A stretch of 64,000 bases of DNA from Vombatus ursinus (GCF_900497805.2 NW_020954687.1:17250896-17314895); one strand, 5' to 3'. Shown: positions 1 through 11,087, counted from the stretch's first letter. Numbers and translations are program-made. The notes: a model not told the origin generated them from the letters alone.

Positions 1-688
1 TGATTGGAAAGGTATATTGCGCCAGGCAGGGAGAAGTGCACAGTTCAGCGTGGTTGCACAGGCCTCAGCAAACCTAGAGCAGGCCTCAGAGAACTGAATC
101 ACAGGAATCTGTGGCAGTTTCCAGACTTCTCAACCCATGAATGCCAAAGACAACTTAGAAGGTCAGTAGAAAATCTGTGTCTGCGGTGAGAGAGAAAAGT
201 GCTAGGTCCCAGCCCCAGTCCTCGAGTGCGGCCCCAGAGCAGCAACTGCCTCTAGAGCTTCCAGCCCACAAACTGAGGGGGAATCAAGTGATGAGAGGGG
301 GGTTACAGGGACCTCTTTGTTGGTGCGGGACTCTCTTGCTTTGCCCATGCTTGGATCTGGGTCACAGTTGTGGGTGGTGGTCCTGGGGTGAAGAGGAGTA
401 CTGGTGTGGTGCAGCTGGTAGTGGCTATGGAGACAGAATTCTCGTCACAGTTCCAAGAGAGAAAGGAGTGATTGTAGTCACTCAGAGAACAGAACACAGG
501 GAGAAAAGGAGTAAACATCTCGCCCTTGATCATAGCACCTTGGAAGAATTGAAAATTTACAGGTCCCTAGAAGCATCTCTAAAAACAGAGGCACAAAATG
601 CCCGAAACTTGGGACAGTACATTCTCCACACTGGAAGCAGACCCCTACCTTAACAAAGAGTTTATAACTCAAGTAATTGGCTGGGATC

Positions 689-1735
689 ATGAGCAAGCAG
701 CGCAAAAAGAGTCAAAACATAGAATCTTACTTTGGAGACAAAGAAGATCAAAACATACAACCAGAAGAAGACAACAAAGTCAAAGTTCCTACATCCAAAG
801 CCTCCAAGAAAAATACAAATTAGTCCCAGGCCATGGAAGAGCTCAAAAAGGATTTTGAGAAGCAAATAAGCGAAGTAAAAAATTAGAGTGATGCAAGAAA
901 ATCATGAAAAACAAATCAACAGCTTGCTAAAGGTGACCCAAAAAAATACGGAAGAAAATAACAACTTAAAAAATAGCCTAACCCAAACGGCAAAACAGGT
1001 CCAAAAAGCCAATGAGGAGAAGAATGTCCTAAAAAGCAAAATTGGACAAATGGAAAAGGAAGTCCAAAAGCTTACTGAAGAAAATATTTCCTTAAAAATT
1101 AAAATGGAGCAATTGGAAGTGAGTGACTTTATGAGAAGTCAAGACACTGTAAAACAAATCCAAAAGGATGAAAAAAATAGAAAACAATGTGAAATACCTC
1201 ATTAGAAAAACAACTGACCTGGAAAATAGATCCAGGAGAGAGAATTTTAAAATTATTGACCTGTCTGAAAGCATGATCAAAAAAAGGGCCTAGACATCAT
1301 CTTTCAAGAAATTATCAAGGAAAACTACCATGATATTTTAGAACCAGAAGGCAAAATAGAAATGGAAAGAATCCACCAATCACCTCCTGACAGAGATCCC
1401 CAAAGGAAAACTCCTAGGAATAGTGTAGCCAAATTCCAGAGTTTCCAGGTCAAGGAGAAAATATTGCAAGCAGCCAGAAAGAACCAATTCAAGTATTGTG
1501 GAAACACAATTAGGATAACTCAAGATTTAGCAGTTTCTACATAAACTGACTGCAAAGGACAGCAAAGGAGATAGGATTACAATCAAGAACCACCTACCTA
1601 GCAAAACTGAGTATAATCTTCCAGGGGAAAAATTGGACATTCAGTGAAATAGAGGACTTTCAAGCATTTTTGATGCAAAAACCAGAGCTGAATAGAAAAT
1701 TTGACTTTCAGATACACGACTCAAGAGAAACATGA
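689..1735 (+). pseudogene. Broken LINE-1 ORF1 (RNA-binding protein) of HAL1 copy A
   Basis: ORF1 makes the trimeric RNA-binding chaperone that coats LINE RNA in the cytoplasm. The frame opens at an ATG giving MSKQRKKSQNIESYFGDKED and then runs into a long coiled coil with heptad-like units (KSKIGQMEKEVQKLTEEN, about 890-1130), followed by the RNA-recognition and C-terminal regions (IERIHQSPPDRDPQRK-like at 1360-1400; RITQDL at 1510; TYLAKLS at 1590; FDFQIHDSRET-like end at 1705-1735). The product would be about 348 residues. The reading frame changes several times (near 820, 880, 1170 and 1280) and the W/R-rich segment after 1540 is shortened, so no intact protein remains. Confidence 0.85.
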
Positions 1736-1860
1736 ATAGGTAAAAAGGAAAGAGAAATCATGAGAGACTTATTAAGGTTGAACTGTTTACATTCTGCATG
1801 GTAAGATGCTATTTGTAACTCATGAGTCCTTTGTCAGCATTAGAGTAGTTGGAGGGAAAA

Positions 1861-1948
1861 AAATTATATGTATGTATGTATAGATAGACAGATAGATAGA
1901 TATGAATAGATAGATGTAGATAGATCGATAGATAGATGGATAGATAGA
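1861..1948 (+). repeat. (GATA)n-type microsatellite in HAL1 copy A
   Basis: Imperfect GATA/GATG repeats begin with TATGTATG units. The same array sits at the same place, about 130 bases after ORF1, in copies C, D, H and K, so it is an inherited part of the element, not a chance microsatellite. Confidence 0.9.
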
Positions 1949-3305
1949 AGGCACAAGGTGAGTTGAAGATGAAGGGGTGATATCTGGACAATAAAATTAA
2001 GGTGTGTCAGAGGATTATACTGGGAGGAGAAAGGGAGAGGTAGAATGGGTAAATTATCTCACATAAAATAGACAAGAAAAGGCTTTTACAGTGGAGGAGA
2101 AACAGAAAAAGCTGAGAGGGAATGAATGAATATTATTCTCATAGGATTTGGTTTAAGGAGAGAATAACATACACACTCAATCGCTTATGGAAATTTATCT
2201 TACTCTACAGGAAAATGGGGGGGGAGGAGACAAGAGAACAGGAAGATGATAGAGGGGAGGGCAGATTGGGGGAGTGGGTAATCAGAAGCAAACATTTCTT
2301 AGGAGGGCCAGGGTCAAAAGAGAGAATAGAATAAATGGGGGGTGGGATAGGAGTAAGGGAAATAGAGTTAGTTTTTCACAACATGACTACTATGGGAGTG
2401 TTTTGCATGACTACATATGTATAACCTGTATTGAGTTGTTTGCCTTCTCAATGAGGGTGAGTGGGAAGGGAGGAAGGGAGAAAACTTGGAACCCAAAGTT
2501 TTAAAAACAAAAGTTAAAAAAAATATATTATTTTCACATGCAACTGGGAAATAAAATATACAGGAAATGGGGTATAGAAATCTATCCTGCCCTACAGGAA
2601 AATTGAAGGGGAAGGGGATAAGAGAAGGGAGGAGAGATAGAAGGGAGTGCAGATTAGAAGAAGGGGTATTCAGAATGCATGCCTTCTTGGGCTATGTTGA
2701 GGCAGGAGATGGGGAGAAAAATTGGAACTTGAAATCTTGTGGAAGTGAATGTTGAAAACTAAAAATATATAAATTAATTTTTAAAAAAAGTAGAGGAAAG
2801 AAAAAAAAGAAAATAATGTTTGTGGTCACTCACACACCAGAGCACAGGACAGGAGAGGAGTAAACACTAAACATTAGATCATACCATCTTGGAAGAACTG
2901 AAAACTTAGAGGTCCCTAGAAGTATCTCTGAAAATATCTAAACAAAAACCATGAAACTTGAGACAGTTTACCCCCATCCTGGAAGCAGAGCCCCACTTAA
3001 AGAGTTAAAGGCAAGAAATACACTGGAAAATGAGGAAAGAATAGGAAAAATATTCTGATTACAGAAAGTTACTAAGGTGACAAGGAAGATCAAAGCACAG
3101 ACTCAGAAGAATATAACAAAATCAAAGCTCCAACATCCAAAACCTCCAAGGAAAATATAAAATAGTCTCAGGCCATGGAAGAGCTCAAAAAGAATTTTGA
3201 AAATTAAATAAGAAAGGTAGAAGAAAAATTGGGAAGATAAATGAGAGTGATGCAAGAAAACCATGAAAACAAACAAACAAACAAACAAGTTAATAGCTTG
3301 GTAAA

Positions 3306-3342
3306 GGAGAAACACACACATACACACACACACAATACTGAA
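3306..3342 (+). repeat. (CA)n tract inside ORF1 of copy B
   Basis: A run of ACACACA units stands where other copies read GAGACCCAAAAAAATACTGAAG. Copy I (54440-54497) has a comparable CA tract at exactly the same ORF1 position. Confidence 0.9.
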
Positions 3343-3545
3343 GAAAATAACACCTTAAAAATAGACTAGGCCAAATGGTAAAAAAGATGCAAAAAGTCAA
3401 TGAAGGGAAGAATGCCTTGAAAAGCATATTTGGTCAAATGCAAAAAGAGGCACAAAAATTCAGAGAAGAAAATAAACTCCTTAAAAAGTAGAATTGGCCA
3501 AATGAAAAAGGAGGTACAAAAGCTCACTAAAGAAAATAATTCCTT

Positions 3546-3562
3546 AAAAATTAGAATTGAGC
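3546..3562 (+). repeat. Target-site duplication, left copy (17 bp)
   Basis: AAAAATTAGAATTGAGC, matched by 4552-4568 with one difference. It follows TT, giving a TT/AAAA boundary typical of L1 endonuclease cutting. The duplicated bases belong to ORF1 of copy B. Confidence 0.85.
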
Positions 3563-4551
3563 TTGTATTCTTATACTCTAGTCTCTGCTCTAATTCCTAT
3601 AATCTAGCCACTTCTTGGATTTTTACAATCTAGCCAACAGCTCACAGATGCTCAGATTCCTCAAGATTCTGGCTAATATGGCAGATCTTTAATAAAACAT
3701 TGTTTTTGGTTGAAAGAAGGCTTGGGTCGAATTCTTTTGGGCATGACCCGTGTGTTGTGATTTTGGTATTCCAGCACTCCTAACCTCTAGACTTCATCAT
3801 ATGGTTCCCTGAACTGGAAAAAAACTGCCTAATACCAAACTCTTCACCAATCATGACTGGAAGAATACAGGCCATTCACCTACAGTTGGTAGCAGACGGT
3901 GAGTACCATCCAATGTCCCCTATTGTTCCTTGGATGCAGCCTGTGCTTGGTTCCAGTCAACCAACTCTTTGAGACCCCCTTGAGGCAGGGACAGCTCTAC
4001 GCCCCTTGCCAGCAGGAAGCAGTTTCAGAAGCCAAGACCTTTGCCCCTACCCCAAAAGAATGTGGGTCCCATTTGTTTAAGGGGAGAATGATGAGGACAA
4101 GATCTAGACCCCAAAAATGAAAAACCCTAGACTTTCCCACATGGTCAAATCTCTGACATTCCCCTGAGGCTATAATCCCATCAACTGGCCTTTCATTGTG
4201 GCTATGCCCAATCTATTACACTTAACCTAGCCTAGACCTCCCTATGTCCCCCCTGCCACATCCCACCCTTAGTCCTATCTAGGCTCTATTCTCCCTTGGC
4301 CACCCCTGGAGTTCTATTACCTCATAGAATACATGGCCACTTGTGGATCCCTCCCATAGTCTTTCTGTATATAAGGTCCATTTTGTCTCCATTAAAATGC
4401 TCAGATTCTTATAATCTAGCCACTGCTCGGGTCCCTATAGTCTAGTCACTGCTCAGATTTTAACAATTTAGCCAGTAGCTCACAGATACTCAGATTCCTC
4501 AAGACTCTTGCTAATATGGAGGATATATAATAAACCTTGTTTTTTGCTGAA
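3563..4551 (+). mobile_element. Processed copy of an endogenous-retrovirus transcript (R-U5-leader...PPT-U3-R)
   Basis: This is a fossil ERV RNA copy, broken and internally much reduced. About 3563-3715 (R) is a diverged repeat of about 4400-4551, each holding TTCTTATA-type blocks, GCTCACAGAT and an AATAAA signal (3691 and 4529). After the first R a U5-like stretch runs to ACCTACA near 3885, then TTGGTAGCAGACGG, which looks like a primer-binding/leader segment followed by a splice-donor-like GTGAGT. About 200 bases of internal sequence lead to a polypurine run (AAGGGGAGAA, about 4078-4088). A U3 begins TGATGAGGAC and holds a TATATAAGG box (4368-4376). The copy starts in R and stops at the poly(A) site of R, without a U3 at the left or a U5 at the right, and is flanked by a 17-bp L1-type duplication. 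It was therefore most likely copied from a polyadenylated RNA by L1 machinery. The general LTR style suggests a class I (gamma-like) ERV; this is a guess. Confidence 0.75.
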
Positions 4552-4672
4552 AAAAATTAGAATTAAGCAAATAGAAGCTAATGACTTTCTAAGAAATGAT
4601 GAAACAATAAAACAAAAACAAAAGAATAAAAAAAGAAGATAATGTGAAATATGCCTTTGAAAAAACAACTGA
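4552..4672 (+). mobile_element. Older half-LINE copy B, part 2 (ORF1 middle)
   Basis: Starts with the right-hand copy of the 17-bp duplication (4552-4568) and continues ORF1 (IKQIEANDFLRNDETIKQ-like). It ends in TTTGAAAAAACAACTGA, whose last 11 bases are duplicated at 7525-7535 around HAL1 copy C. The LTGKTTDLE block of ORF1 is cut here. Confidence 0.8.
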
Positions 4673-5455
4673 GGGGCAGAGGCAAGATGGCAGAGTAAAA
4701 GCAGTGATTTACTTGAGCTTCACCCAAAGCCTTCCAAATTCCTGTAAAAAATGGTTCTAAATAAATTCTAAAGCAGAAGAACCCACAAAAAGACAGAGTG
4801 AAACAAATTTCCAGCCTAAGACAACCTGGATGGTTGATCAGAAAAGTACATCACGTGCAGGCCTCAGCAAACCTGGAGCAGGCCTCAGAGGACTGAATCA
4901 CAGGCAGCTGTGGCAGTTTTCAGACTTCTCACCCCATGAACACCAAAGACAACTTAAAAGGTCAGTAGGAAAAGTCTGCGTCTTCTGTGAGAGAGAAGGA
5001 CTCCTTCCTAGCCCCAGTCCCAAGCACAGCCCAGAGTGGTGGCTGCCTCCAGAGCTTCCAGCCCACAGACTGAGGGGGAATTCAGTGGCTGATCAGAGGT
5101 GTTTTGCAGGGATCTCTTCGCTGATGCAGGATTCTCTTGCTTTGCTCATGTTTGGATCTGGGTCACAGTTCTGGGTGGTGGTCCTGGGGCAAGGAGGAGC
5201 ACTGGCATGGTAGAGATTGTAGTGGCAGTGGAAAGGAAATCCTCCTCACAGTTCCAAGACAGACAAGAGCACAGGCCAGGAAAGGAATAAACACCTTGCC
5301 CTTGATCATAGCACCTTGGAAGAACTGAAAATGTTCAGGTCCCTAGAAGTATCTCTGAAAACAGCTGCACAAAACCCTCAAAGCTTGGGATAGTACATTG
5401 TCTACAGAACCCTACTTTAACAAAGAGTTTATAACTCAAGTAATTGGCTGGGATC

Positions 5456-6528
5456 ATGAGCAAACCTCAGGGAAAAAAAAAAGTCAGACCATAGAATCTG
5501 TCTTTGATGACAAAGAAGATCAAAACAAACAAGCAGAAGAAAACAACAAAGTCAAAGTACCTACATTCAAAGCCTCCAAGAAAAATATGAATTGGCCCCA
5601 GGTCGTGGAAGAGCTCCAAAAGGATTTTGAGAAGCAAGTAAGAGAAGTAGAGGAAAAACTGAAAGTGATGCAAGAAAATCATGAAAAACAAGTCAACAGC
5701 TTGCTACAGGAGACCCAAAAAATAATGAAGAAAATAACACCTTAAAAAATAGCCTAACCCAAATGGCAAAACAGATCCAAAAAGCCAATGAGGAGAAGAA
5801 TGCCCTCAAAAGCAAAACTAGCCAAATGGAAAAGGAAATCCAAAAGCTTACTGAAGAAAATACTTCCTTAAAAATTAGAATGGAGCAATTGGAAGTGAGT
5901 GACTTTATGAGAAATAAAGACATTGTAAAACAAATCCAAAAGAATGAAAAATATAGAAAACAATGTGAAATATCTCATTGAAAAAACAACTGACCTGGAA
6001 AATAATCCAGGAGAGAGAATTTAAAAAGTATTGGACTATCTGAAAGCCATGATCAAAAAAAGATCCTAGATATCATCTTTCAAGAAATTATCAAGGAAAA
6101 CTGCCCTGATATTTTAGAACCAGAGGGGAAAATAGAAATTGAAAGAATCCACAGATCACCTCCTGAGAGAAATCCCCAAGGAAAACTCCTAGGAATTGTG
6201 TAGCCAAATTCCAGAGTTCCCAGGTCAAGGAGAAAATATTGCATGCAGCCAGAAAGAAACAATTCAAGTATTGTGGAAACACAATCAGGATAACACAAGA
6301 TTTCACAGCTTCTATTTAAGGGAGCACAGGGCTTGGAATACAATATTCTGGAGGGCAAAGGAGATAGGATTACAACCAAGAATCACCCACCCAGCAAGAC
6401 TGAGCATAATCCTTCAGGGGGAAAAATGGACATTCAGTGAAATAGAGGATTTTCAAGTATTCTTGATGAAAAGACCAGAGCTGAATAGAAAATTTGACTT
6501 TCAGATACAAGACTCAAGAGAAACATGA
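5456..6528 (+). pseudogene. Broken LINE-1 ORF1 of HAL1 copy C
   Basis: The ATG lies in GGGATCATGAGCAA, the same context as copies A, D and K. Readable protein blocks are EDQNKQAEENNKVKVPTFKA (N-terminal basic region), NMNWPQVVEELQKDFEKQV and the coiled coil (NEEKNALKSKTSQMEKEIQK, 5790-5850), then RPELNRKFDFQIQDSRET at the C-terminus. An A-run after GGGAAAAAAAAAAG near 5470, a shift near 5730 and others near 5980, 6060 and 6200 break the frame. The role would be the same RNA-binding chaperone as the other ORF1 copies. Confidence 0.85.
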
Positions 6529-6660
6529 AGAGGTAAACAAGAAAGAGAAATCATAATAGACTTATTAAGGTTGAAATGTTTACATTCTGCTTGGAAAGAT
6601 GATATTTGTAACTCATGATTCCTTTGTCGGTATTAGAATAGTTGGAGTGGAAAAAATTAT

Positions 6661-6667
6661 ATGTATG

Positions 6668-6699
<32 letters not shown>

Positions 6700-6724
6700 C
6701 AGATAGATAGATAGATAGATAAAC
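6661..6724 (+). repeat. (GATA)n microsatellite of copy C
   Basis: About 14 near-perfect GATA units after ATGTATGTA, at the position equivalent to 1861-1948 in copy A. Confidence 0.95.
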
Positions 6725-7524
6725 AGAGGGCACAGGGTGAGTTGAAGATGAAGGTGTAATATCTGCAGAATAAAATTAAGGGGTGAGAGAGGATTATATG
6801 GAGAGAAGCGAAAGGGAGAGGTAGAATGGGTAAGGCTTTTACAATGGAGAGGAAAACGGGCAAAGGTGAGAGGGAATGAGGGAATCTTATTCTCACTGGA
6901 TTTGGCTTAAAGAGAGAATATCATACATACACAATTGGGTATGGAAATCTATGTTACACTACAGGAAAATGGGGGGGAAGGGGACAAGAGAGCAGGAGGA
7001 TGGTAGAGGGGAGGGGAGATTAGGGGAGGGAATAATCTAAAGCAAACACTTCTAAGGAGGGCCAGGGTCAAAAGAGAGAATAGAATAAACGGGAGGTGGG
7101 ATAGGATTAAGGGAAATAGAGTTAGTTTTTCACAACATGACTACTATGGAAGTGTTTTGCATGAGTACACATGTTTGACCTGTTTTGGGTCATTGCCTTC
7201 TCAATGAGGTTGGGTGGGGAGGGAGTAAGGGAGAAAATCTGGAACCCAAAGTTTTAAAAACAAAAGTTAAAAAAAATGTTTTCACATGCAACTGGGAAAT
7301 AAGATATATAGGAAATGGGGTATAGAAATCTATCCTGCCCTACAGAAAACTGAAGGGGAAGAGGATAAAAGAATGGGAGAAATAGAAGGTAGAACAGATT
7401 AGGAGAATGCATGCCACTTTGGGGTTGGGGGAGGGACAAGATGTGGAGAAAATTTGGAACTCAAAATCTTGTGGAAGTGAATATGGAAAACTAAAAAGAA
7501 ATAAATTAATTTGAAAAAAAAAAT

Positions 7525-8577
7525 AAAACAACTGACCTGGAAAAATAGATCCAAGAGAGATAATTTTTCAATTACTGGACTACCTCAAAGCCATGATCAA
7601 TAAACGAGTCTAGACATCATATTTCAGGAAATTATCAAGAAAACTTACCCTGATATTCTAAAACCAGAGGGTGAAATATAAAATGAAAGAATCCATCAAT
7701 TACTTCTTGAAAGAGATCCTAAAATGAAAACTCCCAGAAATATTACAGCCAAATTGCAGAGCTACCAGGTCAAGGATAAAATATTGCAAATAGCCAGAAA
7801 GAAACAATTCAAGTCTTGTGTAGCTACAGTCAAGATAACAGAAAAATCAGTAGCTTTTATATTAAAGGATCAGAGGGCTTTGATATTCCAGATGGCAAAG
7901 GAGTTAGGATTACAATCAAGATTCATTTACCCAGTAAAACTGAATATAATCCTTCCGTGGGGGGAGGGGGGTGGAGAGGGAAGGTCATTCAATGAGACAG
8001 AGACTTTCAAGCATTCATGATGAAAAGAATATAGAAAATTTCAAATACAAGACTGAAAAGAAGAATTAAAAAGGGAAATGGAAAGGGAAATCATGAGCAA
8101 TTTAATATGGTTAAACTGTTTACATTCCTACATAGGAAGATGATACCTGTAACTCATAAAAACTTTTTCATTATTAGATCAGTTAGGAGTATATATAGAC
8201 AGAGGGCATAAGTGTGAGTCGAGTGTGAAGGGATTGTGTCTAAAACAAGAAATTAAGGGCTGAGAAAGAGGAATGTACTGGGAGAAAGGGAAAGGGAGTA
8301 GTAGAATGGGGTAAATTATCTCACGTAAAAGAGGCAAGAAAAAGCTTTTACAGTAGAGGGGAAGAAGGAGGAGGTGGGGGGAGTGAGTAAACCTTACTTT
8401 CATCAGAATTGGCTCAAAGAAGGAATAACATGCATACTCAATTGGGTATAGAAATCTATCTTACCCTACAGGAAAGGAAGAAAGGAAGGGGATAAGAGAA
8501 GCGGGGGGAGGGGTGATAGAAGGGAGGGCAGATTGGGGAAGGTGGTAATGAGAAGCAAAACTCTTTTGAGGTTTTTT
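7525..8577 (+). mobile_element. Older half-LINE copy B, part 3 (ORF1 C-terminus and spacer)
   Basis: Resumes with the duplicated AAAACAACTGA and the ORF1 block TTDLEK*IQER. It continues through the C-terminal domain (MKTPRNITAKLQSYQVKDK at 7724; FIYPVKLNIIL at 7925) to the ORF1 end near 8060, then the post-ORF1 spacer (ATATATAGACAGAGGGCATA near 8190; CTACAGGAAAGGAAG near 8465). A G-rich expansion (7956-7980) interrupts the Q-rich block. No 3'UTR is left: L1 copy E begins directly at about 8580. Any sequence of B beyond that is not seen after copy E, so it was lost or lies elsewhere. Confidence 0.75.
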
Positions 8578-9323
8578 CCACTTCTGGGAGCCAAGATGGC
8601 ACAGTAAAAAGTAAGTTGTTCTCACCCTCCCATATCAATCTCTGAAAGCCCAGAAAACATTGCCCCAGGAAAAAACCCTGAAACAGCTGAACCAGAAGAA
8701 AGATGGGGTGCAGCAGTCCAGTAGCCCAGGTAGCTTGAGGGATTAATGGGAAAGGTCCCTCTTGTCCTGGGGGAAGAGGAGCAGTGCGGAACTGGAGACA
8801 TCCCAGCAAGCTAGCAGAAAGCCCCACCTTAGCATACAAGGAGGAGTTCCTGAAACCCAGGTGGTAGAGCAGGTAAACACCAACACTTGGACTCCCAAGT
8901 GCCTCAGTGAGGGTGGGTGAACTGGTGGAAACCAGCTTAGAAAACCACCAGGTGCCTCAGCATTCTACAGCAGTGTCTCAGGGCCTCAGCAAAAATCTGT
9001 GAAGTGCTCCAAGGGGCCCCAGGCAGATGAACATCCTGTAACATTCATCTGAAAGGAGATGAAGAAAGTGAAATGAAAGGAAAAACAGGCAACATCCAGG
9101 GGCCAGACTACCATGCCCCTAGAGCTCCAATGTTGCTGATTGTAGCTCAACACCAGCTAAGCTGCCAGAACCCTACAGCCTCCAACTCCCAATGTCAGAG
9201 GCCTCAGCACACAAAGTCTATGACCAGGCCCAAGGCTCCCAACACAAGAAGCCTGGATAAGTGCCCTCTGCTCCCTAGCAGGAGAGCTCAATTTTTTTAA
9301 AGGCCAGGAAATAAGCAAACACC

Positions 9324-10456
9324 ATGAGTGAAAGGAAACGTACGATAGATTCTTATTATGGGAAGAGTGAAGATCAAGGCAGAAATTCTGAAGAGGACAA
9401 CATTGTCAACAAACCCACATCTGACACTTCAAAAGACAATATGAATTGGTCTGAAGCCCAAAAGGTGTTCTTAGAAGAGCTCTAGAAGGATTTTAAAGTC
9501 AAATGAGGGGCACCTAGGTGGCAGTGGATAGAACACCAGCCATGGATTCAGGAGCAACTGAGTTCAAATCCAGGCCTCAGACACATATCACTTACTAGCT
9601 GTGTGACCCTGAGCAAGTCACTTAACCCCACTGCCTAGCCAAAAACAATAAAAAAAAAAGTCAAATGAGAGAGGTAGAAGAGTCCTTAAAAAATACAATT
9701 GGCCAACTGAAAAAAAAGCACACTGAAGAGAACAAGTCCCTAAAAAATACAATTGGCCAAATGGGAAAGGAGGTACAAAATCTAATAGAAGAAAACAATT
9801 TTTTCAAAATTAGAATTGGGCAAATGGAAGCTAATAACTCTATGACAGAGCAAGAATCAATCAAACAAAAATAAAAAAAAATTTTTAAAAATAGATGAAA
9901 ACATAATACATCTCATTGATAAAACAACTGACCTGGAAAATCGATCCAGGAGAGACCATTTAAAAATTATTGGTCTACCTGAAAAATATGATGAAAAAAA
10001 GAGCCTGGACAGTATCTTTCAGGAAATCATCTAGGAACACTACCCTGAGGTCCTAGAACCAGAGGGTAAAATAGGCATAGAAAGAATCCACCGATCACCT
10101 CCTGAAAGAGATCCCAAATTGAAAACGCCAAGGAATATTGTAACCAAATTCCAAAACTACCTAGTCAAAGAGAAAATACTGCAAGCAGACAGAAAGAAAC
10201 AATTTAAATATCATGGAACCACAGTCAGGATAACACAGGACCTTGCAGCTTCTACATTAAAAGACCATAGGTTGTGGAACATGATATTCCATAAATCAAA
10301 GTAGCTTGATTACAACCAAGGATCAACTACCCAGTGAAAATGAGCATGATTTTTCAGGGGAGGAGATGGATATTCAATGAAATAGGGGACTGCCAAACAT
10401 TCCTTATAAAAAGACCAGAGCTCAAAAGGAAATTTGATCTTCAAATGCAAGACTGA
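9324..10456 (+). pseudogene. Broken LINE-1 ORF1 of copy E, split by a SINE
   Basis: Opens MSERKRTIDSYYGKSEDQGR, then NSEEDNIVNKPTSDTSKDN and NMNWSEAQKVFLEEL, a stop codon (TAG at 9484) and a SINE insertion. The coiled coil after the SINE has two LKNTIGQ units (9686-9780), then KIRIGQMEANNSMTEQESI. The C-terminal domain reads RIHRSPPERDPKLKTPRNIV, VTKFQNYLVKEKILQADRKK and RITQDLAASTLKDHRLWN. It is the ORF1 RNA-binding protein, now disrupted by stops (9484, 9873, 10032), frame changes and the SINE. Confidence 0.85.
9507..9657 (+). mobile_element. tRNA-derived marsupial SINE in ORF1 of copy E
   Basis: Head GGGGCACCTAGGTGGCAGTG with pol III-type A and B boxes (GTTCAAATCC near 9560), body CTAGCTGTGTGACCCTGAGC and an A-rich end. 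Flanking duplications AAAGTCAAATGAG (9495-9507) and AAGTCAAATGAG (9658-9669) show L1-mediated insertion after TTTT/AAAG. Confidence 0.92.
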
Positions 10457-11087
10457 AGAGAGACATACAATGGTAAATGGGACAGATAGATACAATATGT
10501 TGTTAATAAGGGCAAACTGTTTACATCCTTACACGGAAATATGACACTTGTAACTCTTGAGAACCATATTGTTATTACACCATGTTAAAGGTGAATACAT
10601 AAAGGGGGTGGATATAAGTTGCTTTGATGTAATGATAAAAAAAATCTAATCAAGTGAGTTAAATGCATCCAAGTAGTGGATTAATCTGATCTAAGAAAAT
10701 GTACTGAGAGAAAAGGAAGGGAGGAGCCAGACAAGGGTAAATTACATTACAGGAAAAGACACACAATACTATTATAGCTGAGGGAAAGAAGGGAGGGAGA
10801 TGAGCATTGTTTGAACCTTACTCTCACCAGATTTGGCTCAAGAAGAGAATAACATAATCAATTAGGTACAGAAATCTAACTTGCCCTATAGGCAGTAGGA
10901 GGGAAAAGGGCAAAGAAAAGGGAGGGGTGATAGAAGGGAGGGAAGAAGTAGCAAGGGTAAAAGGGAAGAAAAGAGAAGGGGCTAACAGAAGAGAGGAGGG
11001 ACTGAAGAAGGCAGTGGTCAAAAGGAAAACAATAGGGAGGAGGGAAAAGGAGAAAGGAGAAAGAAAAGCATAAACGGGGGAAAAAGG

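Larger units (their letters stand above)
1..2790 (+). mobile_element. HAL1-type half-LINE-1, copy A (5' end outside window)
   Basis: A LINE-1 derivative with the order 5'UTR (1-688), ORF1 (689-1735), a GATA microsatellite, a purine-rich spacer and a 3'UTR ending in an A-rich tail near 2790. No ORF2 (endonuclease or reverse transcriptase) lies between ORF1 and the tail, and copies C, D, H and K in this window share the same plan, so the lack is a family trait rather than a local deletion. That is the architecture of HAL1 (half-L1) elements, known from several mammals including marsupials; they need ORF2 protein supplied by other L1s. The tail holds two successive termini, near 2480-2540 and 2700-2790. 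Compared with copy C the first about 130 bases of 5'UTR lie before the window. Placement in HAL1 is inferred from structure, not from a library match. Confidence 0.85.
2815..3562 (+). mobile_element. Older half-LINE copy B, part 1 (end of 5'UTR and start of ORF1)
   Basis: 5'UTR remnant (AGGTCCCTAGAAGTATCTCTG near 2910) leads into a decayed ORF1 from an ATG near 3030. Recognisable ORF1 text includes the basic and coiled-coil units (AMEELKKNF-like at 3175, IGQMKKEVQKLTKENNSLKIR at 3495-3550). Sequence decay is greater than in copy C, which is inserted in it, so B is older. The frame carries several stops and shifts. A CA-repeat tract (3305-3340) replaces the usual ETQK codons. The copy is split by the retroviral RNA copy at 3563 and continues at 4552-4672 and 7525-8577. 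Confidence 0.8.
4673..7524 (+). mobile_element. HAL1-type half-LINE-1, copy C (full length, with duplication)
   Basis: Complete element: the 5' end reads GGGGCAGAGGCAAGATGG, the 5'UTR runs to 5455, ORF1 is 5456-6528, a GATA array follows (6661-6722), then a purine-rich spacer and a double 3'UTR ending in an A-rich tail at about 7520. No ORF2 is present. The flanks carry the 11-bp duplication AAAACAACTGA (4662-4672 and 7525-7535), which proves insertion into copy B. The first terminus (GGAACCCAAAGTTTTAAAAA, about 7232) is followed by a second (GGAACTCAAAATCTTGTGG, about 7455). At about 2.85 kb it is roughly half the length of a full L1. Confidence 0.9.

Noticed and set aside
177-653. A 158-codon open frame near the window start
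   Set aside because: It lies in the HAL1 5'UTR; the homologous region in copies C and K is not open in this frame.
3899-4120. A 73-codon frame in the ERV copy as a gene
   Set aside because: It spans leader and 3' remnant sequence of a fossil element; no coding domain is recognisable.
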